A stretch of DNA of 32,248 nucleotides from an uncultured bacterium (GTDB taxonomy: Bacteria > Cyanobacteriota > Vampirovibrionia > Gastranaerophilales > Gastranaerophilaceae): NCBI GenBank assembly GCA_902489575.1, contig CABUAQ010000012.1, forward strand, positions 1 through 32,248, written 5' to 3'. The position numbers and the translations under genes were made by a program. The notes under the pieces were generated by a model. The model did not search any database. It was given only the letters and a program-made list of their open reading frames with translations, and had not been told where the DNA came from. Positions within the stretch are counted from its first letter, which is position 1, and every line of letters begins with the position of its first letter. This document shows, in pieces, positions 8,408 through 15,610 of the stretch.

Positions 8408-9220
8408 TTATTTTTTTTTATCCAATGAAACATCGATTTTCAGATGCTGAAGTGTTTTTATTCTATTAACCGGCCAAAATACAGTAACTGCACGCCCTAT
8501 AAATCTGTCACGCTTTAAAGTTCCCCAATACCTGCTGTCCTGAGAGTTGCCTCTGTTATCTCCCATCATAAAATAACTATCTTCAGGTATAATAAACGGT
8601 CCGCATTTTGCAATATTAACATTTCCCGATACATCCCTTGTACCATTGAATGTAGGACAGGACGAATAACTGTAAATACTTTGAATATAATCTTCTTTAT
8701 ATTTTTTATCATTAATCCAAACATAGGCTGAACCATTTTTTTCAAATTTAATTTCAACCTTATCTCCGGGCATACCGACAACGCGCTTGATATATGCTAT
8801 ATCCTTGCAAAAGATCCCGGTGAGCCTTGCTAATAAAGGAAGCGGCTCGTTAGAAAGTTGAGTTGACGGAGGATAAAACACCATAATATCACCACGTTGA
8901 GGTCCTGAAAAAAATCTTGAAAAACGTTCAACAACAATTCTATCCCCTTCAACAAGTGTAGGTTTCATAGAACCTGAAGGGATCCAGCGAATTTCCACAA
9001 TAAAAAAGCGAATAAGAATTACCATTACAATAACAAATACTACTGTTTCAATAATCTCACAAAGAGCACTCTGTTTATATTTTGCATAGGCAATCTCAAG
9101 TTTATCCAAAAAATTTTGAATGCCCTCCGGTAACTTTGCCTTAAAATTCATCCAATCAGCTTCTCTTTTTTCCTTTAATCGTGTTTTATAATTTTGCCAC
9201 ATTTCACTTATTTCAAACAT
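8408..9220 (-). CDS. lepB: Signal peptidase I
   Basis: LepB cleaves signal peptides from exported proteins at the outer face of the cytoplasmic membrane. About 55 charged cytoplasmic residues lead to one membrane helix (57-75), followed by the Ser motif IPSGSMKPTL (nucleophile Ser84), GDRIVVERF, RGDIMVFYPP, the Lys motif YIKRVVGMPGD (general base Lys145) and MGDNRGNSQDSRYWG near the C-terminus. Both catalytic residues are present. The length of 270 is normal. The ATG at 9220 has GGAG nine bases upstream and overlaps the end of the polyprenyl synthase gene by eight bases; a GTG at 9223 is one codon further out. It has a single N-terminal helix, unlike the two of E. coli LepB. Confidence 0.95.
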   Translation of the reverse strand: MFEISEMWQNYKTRLKEKREADWMNFKAKLPEGIQNFLDKLEIAYAKYKQSALCEIIETVVFVIVMVILIRFFIVEIRWIPSGSMKPTLVEGDRIVVERFSRFFSGPQRGDIMVFYPPSTQLSNEPLPLLARLTGIFCKDIAYIKRVVGMPGDKVEIKFEKNGSAYVWINDKKYKEDYIQSIYSYSSCPTFNGTRDVSGNVNIAKCGPFIIPEDSYFMMGDNRGNSQDSRYWGTLKRDRFIGRAVTVFWPVNRIKTLQHLKIDVSLDKKK

Positions 9221-10094
9221 CACTCAAAAGCTCCAAAAACTCTTCTATTGCTTGTTTATATTCATTATCAGGCAAGGAATCTATCTTCTGCCTTGCGTTA
9301 TTGATATAATTATTTAACAAATCCTTGGTTTTTTCAATACCCGAAAAATAATCATTGCTATCACCCGCAAATATAACAGGTGCATTATAAATTCCATCTT
9401 CTATATCATTGTTAACAGGCTTTGATAAGTCAGTTTTTGACAAATTAATTAAATCATCCCTTATCTGAAACGCAATACCTGTATTTATTCCAAATTCACT
9501 AATTTTTGTTATATCAACAGGAGTTGTATTTAGTTTCGCACAACATACAAGTGCTGTTTCAAAAAGATATGCCGTCTTATTTTTCGTTTTTTCAACATAA
9601 TCCTCAATGGTTCCTATTTTGTATCTATCAAAATTTTGGTTAACTTCACCAATACACATTTGCCTGATTGTATTGGAAAAAATTCTTACTATTTCAAGAC
9701 TACCAAGTCCTGAAAGTTTTCCCATTGCCAGAGATAAAATATAATCACCTGATATAACGGCAAGTTTATTATCAAACTCTGCACTAAGACTTTTGTGCCC
9801 GCGCCTTAATTTACTTTCATCAATAACATCATCATGAATTAATGAAGCATTGTGAACAAGTTCCACAACCGTCAACAAATCCAATTGAGATTTTGAAATT
9901 TTACTTGAGCAAGCTTTCATATACAACAAAGATAAAACCGGACGAATTCTTTTTGATGGAGCTTTTAGAAAATTTATCAACACGGATCTTAGAGGTTCTC
10001 GTATATTAATAACCTCTATCATTTGCTGTTCTATCTGCCCGAGCTCAATTTGAACAAGCTGCTTTATCTTTTTATATCTTTCACTAAAACTCAT
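9213..10094 (-). CDS. Polyprenyl diphosphate synthase (long-chain)
   Basis: This 293-residue enzyme condenses isopentenyl diphosphate onto an allylic primer to make a longer polyprenyl diphosphate, for quinone tails or related lipids. It has SKRIRP (47-52, usually GGKR.RP), the first aspartate-rich motif LIHDDVID (85-92) followed by KLRRG, and the second at FQIRDDLIN (209-217). The second motif is unusual: its last Asp is Asn217, and the normally following GKP..D...GK has become SKP..ND..DGI, losing the Lys. Product length cannot be set from sequence. It begins 9 bases after ftsQ and overlaps lepB. Together with ispD it places isoprenoid supply in the same gene run as peptidoglycan synthesis. 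Annotation as octaprenyl or heptaprenyl synthase would be a guess. Confidence 0.88.
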   Translation of the reverse strand: MSFSERYKKIKQLVQIELGQIEQQMIEVINIREPLRSVLINFLKAPSKRIRPVLSLLYMKACSSKISKSQLDLLTVVELVHNASLIHDDVIDESKLRRGHKSLSAEFDNKLAVISGDYILSLAMGKLSGLGSLEIVRIFSNTIRQMCIGEVNQNFDRYKIGTIEDYVEKTKNKTAYLFETALVCCAKLNTTPVDITKISEFGINTGIAFQIRDDLINLSKTDLSKPVNNDIEDGIYNAPVIFAGDSNDYFSGIEKTKDLLNNYINNARQKIDSLPDNEYKQAIEEFLELLSDV

Positions 10095-10103
10095 ATTTCT
10101 TTA

Positions 10104-10985
10104 TTATTTTTTCAATTTTAAATAATTTACCTTATCCCAGCTCAAATCAATATACTTAATCTGGCTGTCAACCTCGGTAATTTGAGGAAGAATTGTGTAT
10201 ATTCTTTTTATCCTTTCAAATACCGTACTATCTAATGTCCCAAGACGTATACTTGTTGTTTTAATTTTTACATAAACATCATTAGGATTACGCATATCAA
10301 TATATTCAACTTTTTCATCAGAATATGTTTCAACAGCTTTTACAATTTTTTCAATATAACGAATTCGTTTTACACCCATATCTTTATTAAGACTTGAAGG
10401 AGAGGTCAAAATTTTCAGGGCTGACGAATAATCAGACAAATTCATATAACTTTTATTGTGAATAAGCACTCCGTCAGAGGTAAAAAATGCTGCAGGTTTC
10501 GCGTTCAAATCAATTTTTACAAGTGCAATAGGCTCCCTTTCCCTTACAATAATCTGTATTCTTGCAGGAAAACCATAGCGCCGTACATAAACCTTTTTAA
10601 TTACAGGAATTTTAAATAATTCTTGTTTAATCGGGTAAACTTTAAATAAAAATATAGGAAGTTTTTTTACTTTAATATCTTTTAAAGATTTGTTTATCTC
10701 ATAAGTCGGAATTATTTTATTATTAACAACTTCCACTCTTTCTGCAGGATTTTTAAAAACATCAACCGGTAAATACCATCCCGGAAGTTTCACAAATTCA
10801 TAAGTCAAAAAAAGCAGTAAAACTAGTATAATAAAACGTAAAAAGGCCTTTAATCGGTTTACTTTTTTACGTTTTTTCCTAATTTTACGTTCAATACGTT
10901 TGTGCTTGACAGAATGTTTTGCAAGTGCAAACTCATCTTGAACTTCTTCGGTATTATCTATTTTGTCAAAATCTGACTCTGTCAT
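10104..10985 (-). CDS. ftsQ: FtsQ-like cell division protein
   Basis: A 293-residue single-pass membrane protein. Residues 1-47 are cytoplasmic, ending in a very basic stretch (KHKRIERKIRKKRKKVNRLK), then a membrane helix (about 49-63), then a periplasmic part. A POTRA-like segment ends in VIKKVYVRRYGFPARIQIIVREREPIALV, which matches the FtsQ pattern lPwV..a.V.R..P..l.i.v.Er.PvA. A C-terminal beta-rich domain follows. FtsQ links early and late division proteins. The gene follows murC-murB-ddl as in classical division clusters, its ATG sharing one base with the ddl stop (TAATG). The next gene is a polyprenyl synthase, and ftsA or ftsZ is not in this window. The call rests on topology, the POTRA pattern and position; overall sequence is divergent. 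Confidence 0.8.
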   Translation of the reverse strand: MTESDFDKIDNTEEVQDEFALAKHSVKHKRIERKIRKKRKKVNRLKAFLRFIILVLLLFLTYEFVKLPGWYLPVDVFKNPAERVEVVNNKIIPTYEINKSLKDIKVKKLPIFLFKVYPIKQELFKIPVIKKVYVRRYGFPARIQIIVREREPIALVKIDLNAKPAAFFTSDGVLIHNKSYMNLSDYSSALKILTSPSSLNKDMGVKRIRYIEKIVKAVETYSDEKVEYIDMRNPNDVYVKIKTTSIRLGTLDSTVFERIKRIYTILPQITEVDSQIKYIDLSWDKVNYLKLKK

Positions 10986-11938
10986 TATTTATTTAATCCT
11001 GCTCCGTTTAATATAATTTGAACTAAATTATCATAACTTATTCCCATTACCCTTGATTGAGCCGGAAGATCGCTTGTAGCAGTCATTCCCGGAGATGTAT
11101 TAATTTCAATCACATAAGGAACACCGTCTTTTCCTACCATAAAGTCGACTCTGGAAACTCCTCTACATCCTGTTGTTTGATGAGATTTTACAGCAATTTC
11201 TTTTACTTTTTTTGTTAAATCTTCATTCAATTCGGCAGGAAGAATAAATTCTGACATCCCCGGAGTGTACTTAGCCTCATAATCATACCATTCATTTTTA
11301 GGTCTTATTTCAAGAATTTCTGTAGCAAAATTTTCACCGTCCTGCTCCAAAACCCCGACAGTTACAAACGCACCATCAATAAATTCTTCGATTAAAACAT
11401 CATCATTATATTTTACTGCATCATCATAAGCTTTTTGAAGCTCATCACGAGAATTAACCTTAGACATCCCAAAACTGGAACCTTCTGAAACAGGTTTTGT
11501 AAACACAGGGAATTTTAAATCTTTAGTTTTATCCATTACATCTTCGCCTTTTTGAACAAAAACAGATTTTGCCAATGGAATATCCGGATTTGTTGACAAA
11601 ATACGTTTGGTATACTCTTTATTCATACAAATTGCAGAAGACATAACACCGCAACCGGTATAAGGGATTTGCATAATTTCCAAAACTCCCTGAATACAAC
11701 CATCTTCCCCATATTTACCATGAAGTGCATTATATGCATAATCATATTTACCATCTTTAAGTTTTTGAGTGATATTACAATCAACCTCAACAAGTTCAGA
11801 ATTTTTATATCCAAGTCTTTGCAACGCCTCAAAACAACCCTTGCCTGAACGTCTTGATATTTCTGCTTCTGAAGTCATACCACCGCATAAAACAGCGATT
11901 TTTGAATCTTTATCTATTTTTTGTACAATATTTTGCAT
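10985..11938 (-). CDS. ddl: D-alanine--D-alanine ligase
   Basis: Ddl makes the D-Ala-D-Ala dipeptide for the peptidoglycan stem in an ATP-dependent cytoplasmic reaction. The 317 residues show an N-terminal VLCGGMTSEAEISRRSG (the Ser/Glu that contact the first D-Ala), ALHGKYGEDG (71-80), the ATP-grasp core FTKPVSEGSSFGMSKV, IEEFIDGAFVTVGVLE, and the metal-binding end CRGVSRVDFMV...VIEINTSPGMT. Length and motif order are normal. The ATG has AGAGGA nine bases upstream and lies 25 bases inside the end of murB; the stop overlaps the ftsQ start. The presence of D-Ala-D-Ala chemistry together with MurB and MurC confirms a conventional peptidoglycan wall. Confidence 0.95.
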   Translation of the reverse strand: MQNIVQKIDKDSKIAVLCGGMTSEAEISRRSGKGCFEALQRLGYKNSELVEVDCNITQKLKDGKYDYAYNALHGKYGEDGCIQGVLEIMQIPYTGCGVMSSAICMNKEYTKRILSTNPDIPLAKSVFVQKGEDVMDKTKDLKFPVFTKPVSEGSSFGMSKVNSRDELQKAYDDAVKYNDDVLIEEFIDGAFVTVGVLEQDGENFATEILEIRPKNEWYDYEAKYTPGMSEFILPAELNEDLTKKVKEIAVKSHQTTGCRGVSRVDFMVGKDGVPYVIEINTSPGMTATSDLPAQSRVMGISYDNLVQIILNGAGLNK

Positions 11939-12816
11939 AATTCGTTTTCCTCTTGATTATTTCCTCCCAAAAATATTATTTCAGGTTTTAATTCTATATT
12001 ATATCGTTCTTTTACAGATGTATACATTTGATACATTAACTTTAAAATATCCTTTGAAGAAGCATTATTTTTATTCACAATAAAGTTTGCATGATTTTCC
12101 CACACCATCGCACCACCTTGCGACATTTGTTTTGCCCCGACAGATTCTAAAAGTCTTCCGGCAGAATCCCCCTGCGGATTTTTAAACACACTACCACAGT
12201 TAGGAAGTGTCAAAGATGGTTGATGGGTTCTTCTAAAAACCAGATTTTGATTCATGCGAGCTTGAATTTGTTCTGTCGGCATAGTATCAAGTTCAAACTC
12301 CGCCTCAAGTATGATTAAATTTTCCCTTTGACAACGAGAAGTTCTGTAGCCAAATTCCATATCATCCTTTGAAAATTTAACCACACCACAAGACGGATCA
12401 AAACAGGTTACACTAACCAACTTATCACTAACAGCCTGTGAATTTGCAGAAGCATTCATATACACTTCCCCGCCGACAGACCCCGGAAAGCCTATCATAA
12501 ATTCCAAACCTGACAAACCTGATTTACAGACAGTTTGTGAAAGTTTCGGCCCTCTTACTCCACAACCTGCAATAACTCTAGATCCCTCAATTTTAATATC
12601 ATCCATTCTGGTTGTGACAACAATACTGCCTTTGTAACCACTGTCTGAAATCAATGTATTTGAAAGATTTCCAAAAACTTTGATATTTTTTTTTTCATTC
12701 AAAATACCGGCAAACTCCTCTACTGTTTGCGGGAAAAACACCTCTTCAATAAATCCGCCAACTTTAAATGTAGTAAGTTTTTTTATATCAAAATTTTTTT
12801 CACAGTTAGTTCTCAA
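11914..12816 (-). CDS. murB: UDP-N-acetylenolpyruvoylglucosamine reductase
   Basis: MurB is the FAD enzyme that reduces enolpyruvyl-UDP-GlcNAc to UDP-MurNAc with NADPH. The 300-residue protein has TTFKVGG (15-21), FGNLSNTLISDSGYKG (normally GgGSN.l), GLEFMIGFPGSVGGEVYMNA (103-122), FGYRTSRC (catalytic Arg158), and NCGSVFKNPQGDSAG with the proton-donor Ser209; the C-terminal Glu lies in PEIIFLG. The YRTS segment and length fit type II MurB. The start is a TTG, with AAGGAG ten bases upstream inside the end of murC; no in-frame ATG comes before essential residues. Overlap with murC is 11 bases and with ddl 25 bases, so all three are tightly coupled. Confidence 0.94.
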   Translation of the reverse strand: MRTNCEKNFDIKKLTTFKVGGFIEEVFFPQTVEEFAGILNEKKNIKVFGNLSNTLISDSGYKGSIVVTTRMDDIKIEGSRVIAGCGVRGPKLSQTVCKSGLSGLEFMIGFPGSVGGEVYMNASANSQAVSDKLVSVTCFDPSCGVVKFSKDDMEFGYRTSRCQRENLIILEAEFELDTMPTEQIQARMNQNLVFRRTHQPSLTLPNCGSVFKNPQGDSAGRLLESVGAKQMSQGGAMVWENHANFIVNKNNASSKDILKLMYQMYTSVKERYNIELKPEIIFLGGNNQEENELCKILYKK

Positions 12817-14215
12817 CCTTAACTTTCTCCTTGCTTAAAGCTAATAATTCTTTTCCTAAATTGGTAATAGTTCCGGCACCAAGTCCGATAACAACATCAC
12901 CTGATTTTAATGTAGGATAAAGTTTCTTTGCAACATCAGGTATATTACCTGCAATATTTTCACAAGGAATATCAATTTTTTCTTTTAATTCATTCGTAAA
13001 AGCTGAAGAGCTAACCCCTTCAATCGGGTCTTCACTTGCAGCATATACATCAGTTACAATAACCCTATCTACATCCGAAAAAGCACCCATAAAATCGTTC
13101 CATAGATTTTGAAGTCTAGTATATCTGTGAGGCTGGAATACGGCAATTACATTTCTGTTTTTAAATGATTTTGAAGAAGATAATGTTGCTCTGATTTCTG
13201 TAGGATGATGCGCATAATCATCATAAATAGTAATTCCATCAAATTCTCCAACTTTTTGAAAACGTCTTCCCATACCTGTAAATGTCGCAAAATGAGAATT
13301 TACAAGTTCCATCTCAACACCTGATTGATGAAGACTTGCCCAAACTGCAAGAGAATTATATACGTTATGAACTCCTTTAAGACAAATTTTTAAATTAGTA
13401 ATCAACTCTCCTTTATAAAGGATATCAAATGTTGTAAAATCTTCTCCGTAGTTAATATTCTTTGCGGAATAATCCGTATTACCACCAATTGAATATGTCA
13501 CAAATTTGGCATTATGCGGTAACGGTTTAACAGAAAAATATTTAACAAGTCTTTTCACACCTTCATTATCCATATTCGTTAATACAATACCGTTTTCACG
13601 CAAATTGGATAAAAATGTTTCAAACGTTTCCAAAATAGACTCTAAACCGTTTGTATAAAAATCCAAATGGTCAGGTTCTAAATTATTTACAACTACAAGA
13701 TTTGGAGAATATTTTACAATAGTTCCGTCACTTTCATCAAGTTCTGCAATAAAAAATTTATCGTGTGCTGCATTTGCATTTGTATCAATTTCAGGAATAG
13801 TTCCACCCACGACATAAGATGGTTTTAGTCCTGCAAGTTCCAATACATAAGAACACAGACCACTTGTTGTAGTTTTACCGTGAGTTCCGGAGTAACCGAT
13901 AAAGTATTCTTCATCTTTAGCAATTTCTGCAAGCAAATCCGATCTGTGCCAAATCGGTAATCCTAACCTTTTAGCTTTTTGTATTTCCGGATTATTATCC
14001 CTAATTGCGGTACTTGCAACCACAATACAATCATCCGGAACATTATTTTCATCATGTCCGATAAAAACTTTTGCACCTAATTTTTTCACTTTCTGTACAT
14101 ATTTACTATCGTTTATATCAGAGCCGGAAACCTCAAAACCTTTTTGTAACAAATATTTCGCAAGTCCGCTCATTCCAACGCCGCCTATTGCTATAAAATG
14201 ATATTTCTTTTTCAA
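12806..14215 (-). CDS. murC: UDP-N-acetylmuramate--L-alanine ligase
   Basis: MurC adds L-Ala to UDP-MurNAc, the first amino acid of the peptidoglycan stem. The 469 residues show the N-terminal UDP-binding loop AIGGVGMSGLA (9-19), the ATP P-loop GTHGKTTTSGL (110-120), the central DESDGTIV and NNLEPDHLDFY, YDDYAHHPTEIRA, and FQPHRYTRL, all standard for MurC as opposed to other Mur ligases. The start is a TTG with AGGGA seven bases upstream; the next ATG is inside the first glycine loop, too late to be right. It is the first gene of the minus-strand run. An AT-rich 145-base region, shared with the divergent gene at 14361, must hold its promoter; a TATAAT is present there but its -35 is weak. Confidence 0.96.
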   Translation of the reverse strand: MKKKYHFIAIGGVGMSGLAKYLLQKGFEVSGSDINDSKYVQKVKKLGAKVFIGHDENNVPDDCIVVASTAIRDNNPEIQKAKRLGLPIWHRSDLLAEIAKDEEYFIGYSGTHGKTTTSGLCSYVLELAGLKPSYVVGGTIPEIDTNANAAHDKFFIAELDESDGTIVKYSPNLVVVNNLEPDHLDFYTNGLESILETFETFLSNLRENGIVLTNMDNEGVKRLVKYFSVKPLPHNAKFVTYSIGGNTDYSAKNINYGEDFTTFDILYKGELITNLKICLKGVHNVYNSLAVWASLHQSGVEMELVNSHFATFTGMGRRFQKVGEFDGITIYDDYAHHPTEIRATLSSSKSFKNRNVIAVFQPHRYTRLQNLWNDFMGAFSDVDRVIVTDVYAASEDPIEGVSSSAFTNELKEKIDIPCENIAGNIPDVAKKLYPTLKSGDVVIGLGAGTITNLGKELLALSKEKVKVEN

Positions 14216-14360
14216 AATTTTATCCCTACTATTTATATAATCTCTACTTCTTTCTCTTATTATATATCAAAATATCTTTTAATATTGAATATTATTATTT
14301 GTTAACATTATATATTGAATTTGGCAAAATTTATTATTCAGCACCATTTATTAAAACACT

Positions 14361-14930
14361 ATGTTAAAATTTCCTCCAATCAGAAAACCTAAAATAACTG
14401 AATATATTACCTACAAAACAAAAAGTAAAAATACAGGTTTATATATATACCATATGATTGATAAAGGAGGCAGTATTGTCGGCATAATGAAAGCTGTGCC
14501 GGAGACTCTTTATGACAAATACAGGCATTTTTCTCCCGATGCTGATATTTATCGTTCATTTTTTATTGACAGACTATTTTCCTATAAAAGAAACTCCGGA
14601 GTTGGTAAAACATTTATAAACATAGCAAAAAAAGAAAGTTTAAGAAACTTCTGTTTTGGCAACATCCATACCATTGCATCTTCACGCTTTGATCCTTCCC
14701 GCCCTCCATACATTTTTTTTAGAAAAATGGGATTTAATTTTAGCCGATTTAATTCGACATTAGCAAAACACATTGATGAATGTATAAAAACGAATTCTAA
14801 AATAAACTCAAAAACTTATGGTGGAGATGTTCCGATGTACATAGCAAAAAATGTAGATACTAACGGAAAAGAATTGGAAAAATATTTTAAATTTAAAAAT
14901 AATTTTTCAGAAGTATTTAATTATCTGTAA
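14361..14930 (+). CDS. GNAT-like acyltransferase family protein, tandem copy 1
   Basis: No close family is recognised. The 189-residue protein is basic and soluble. The middle (about 70-125) reads like a degenerate GNAT core: a beta strand (YRSFFIDRLFSY), then KRNSGVGKTFINIAKKESL in the place of motif A (normally R/Q-x-x-G-x-G/A), then PPYIFFRKMGFNF, matching the GNAT motif B pattern P..FY.k.GF. The next gene has the same arrangement, and both start near LKFPP, so they are diverged tandem duplicates. Upstream is an AT-rich divergent region shared with murC. There is no good ribosome site before the ATG, which is odd, but no better in-frame start exists. Substrate unknown. Confidence 0.6.
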   Translation: MLKFPPIRKPKITEYITYKTKSKNTGLYIYHMIDKGGSIVGIMKAVPETLYDKYRHFSPDADIYRSFFIDRLFSYKRNSGVGKTFINIAKKESLRNFCFGNIHTIASSRFDPSRPPYIFFRKMGFNFSRFNSTLAKHIDECIKTNSKINSKTYGGDVPMYIAKNVDTNGKELEKYFKFKNNFSEVFNYL

Positions 14931-14945
14931 AACAAAGGCATAAAG

Positions 14946-15560
14946 ATGATTCCAAAACTCAAACCGTTAATTACTAAACAAAATAATTCACTGAAATTCC
15001 CACCATATAAATATGGTACTCAAAAAAAGCTGCCTGATAAACTAATCCTTCAACAATATACAGACTATTTTGGAGAGACAGTCGATAGATTTGTTATGTT
15101 TTCAACAAAAAAATCTGAATCAGGTAAATATGCTACAATGAAATGTTTTCCGGAATTAATAGATAGAGACGGAAAGAAAAATGTTCCATCACTATATGTT
15201 TGGTATTTAAGTTCAAACTGCTCGGGTTCTGGTTTTGGAACAGCAATGCTCAATTTCGCCAAAAAATATAGCAAAAAATTGGGCTGTGAAGGGAATTTCC
15301 ATCTTTCTGCGGATGTAGGATTTACTCCCAATAGAGTTCCACACATTTTTTACTACAAATATGGAATGAACACCAAAAATCCAGCTGTAAACAGCAAACT
15401 AAAATCATTTATCAAAAATAACAAACAAGCTACCTGGAAAGATTTTGAAAATATTGATATGTATTACCCGCCAATAATTTTTCCAATGACAATGCTTGAA
15501 AAAGCTATTTACAAAACACTTAAATTTGGACTAAAAACAGTTTTCGGAATAAAAATATAA
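14946..15560 (+). CDS. GNAT-like acyltransferase family protein, tandem copy 2
   Basis: This 204-residue protein starts 15 bases after copy 1, with AAAGG seven bases before the ATG. A strand (SLYVWYLSSN) leads into CSGSGFGTAMLNFAKKYSKKLG, a good acetyl-CoA loop of the GxGxGT..L type, then HIFYYKYGMNTKN in the position of the GNAT motif B. Residues 1-60 are variable, and the last 35 residues are hydrophobic/basic (PIIFPMTMLEKAIYKTL), perhaps an amphipathic membrane-associated helix. Copy 2 is closer to the GNAT consensus than copy 1. No acceptor can be named. The gene ends at a strong hairpin terminator. An alternative reading is a non-enzymatic GNAT-fold protein. Confidence 0.65.
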   Translation: MIPKLKPLITKQNNSLKFPPYKYGTQKKLPDKLILQQYTDYFGETVDRFVMFSTKKSESGKYATMKCFPELIDRDGKKNVPSLYVWYLSSNCSGSGFGTAMLNFAKKYSKKLGCEGNFHLSADVGFTPNRVPHIFYYKYGMNTKNPAVNSKLKSFIKNNKQATWKDFENIDMYYPPIIFPMTMLEKAIYKTLKFGLKTVFGIKI

Positions 15561-15562
15561 AT

Positions 15563-15596
15563 AAAAAATGCCTTCTAAGAATAGAAGGCATTTTTT
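15563..15596. terminator. Bidirectional hairpin terminator
   Basis: ATGCCTTCTA pairs with TAGAAGGCAT around an AGAA loop, flanked by A6 on the left and T8 on the right, which extend the stem to about 15 bp. It lies between the convergent GNAT-like gene and leuS and has a U-run on both strands. Confidence 0.9.
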
Positions 15597-15610
15597 TTAT
15601 TTTACAACTG

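Noticed and set aside
14281..14316. TTGAAT with TTATAT/TATATT as a promoter for the gene at 14361.
   Set aside because: At acceptable spacing (17) the -10 match is poor, and the good -10 is at 20 bases; AT-rich sequence makes this likely by chance.
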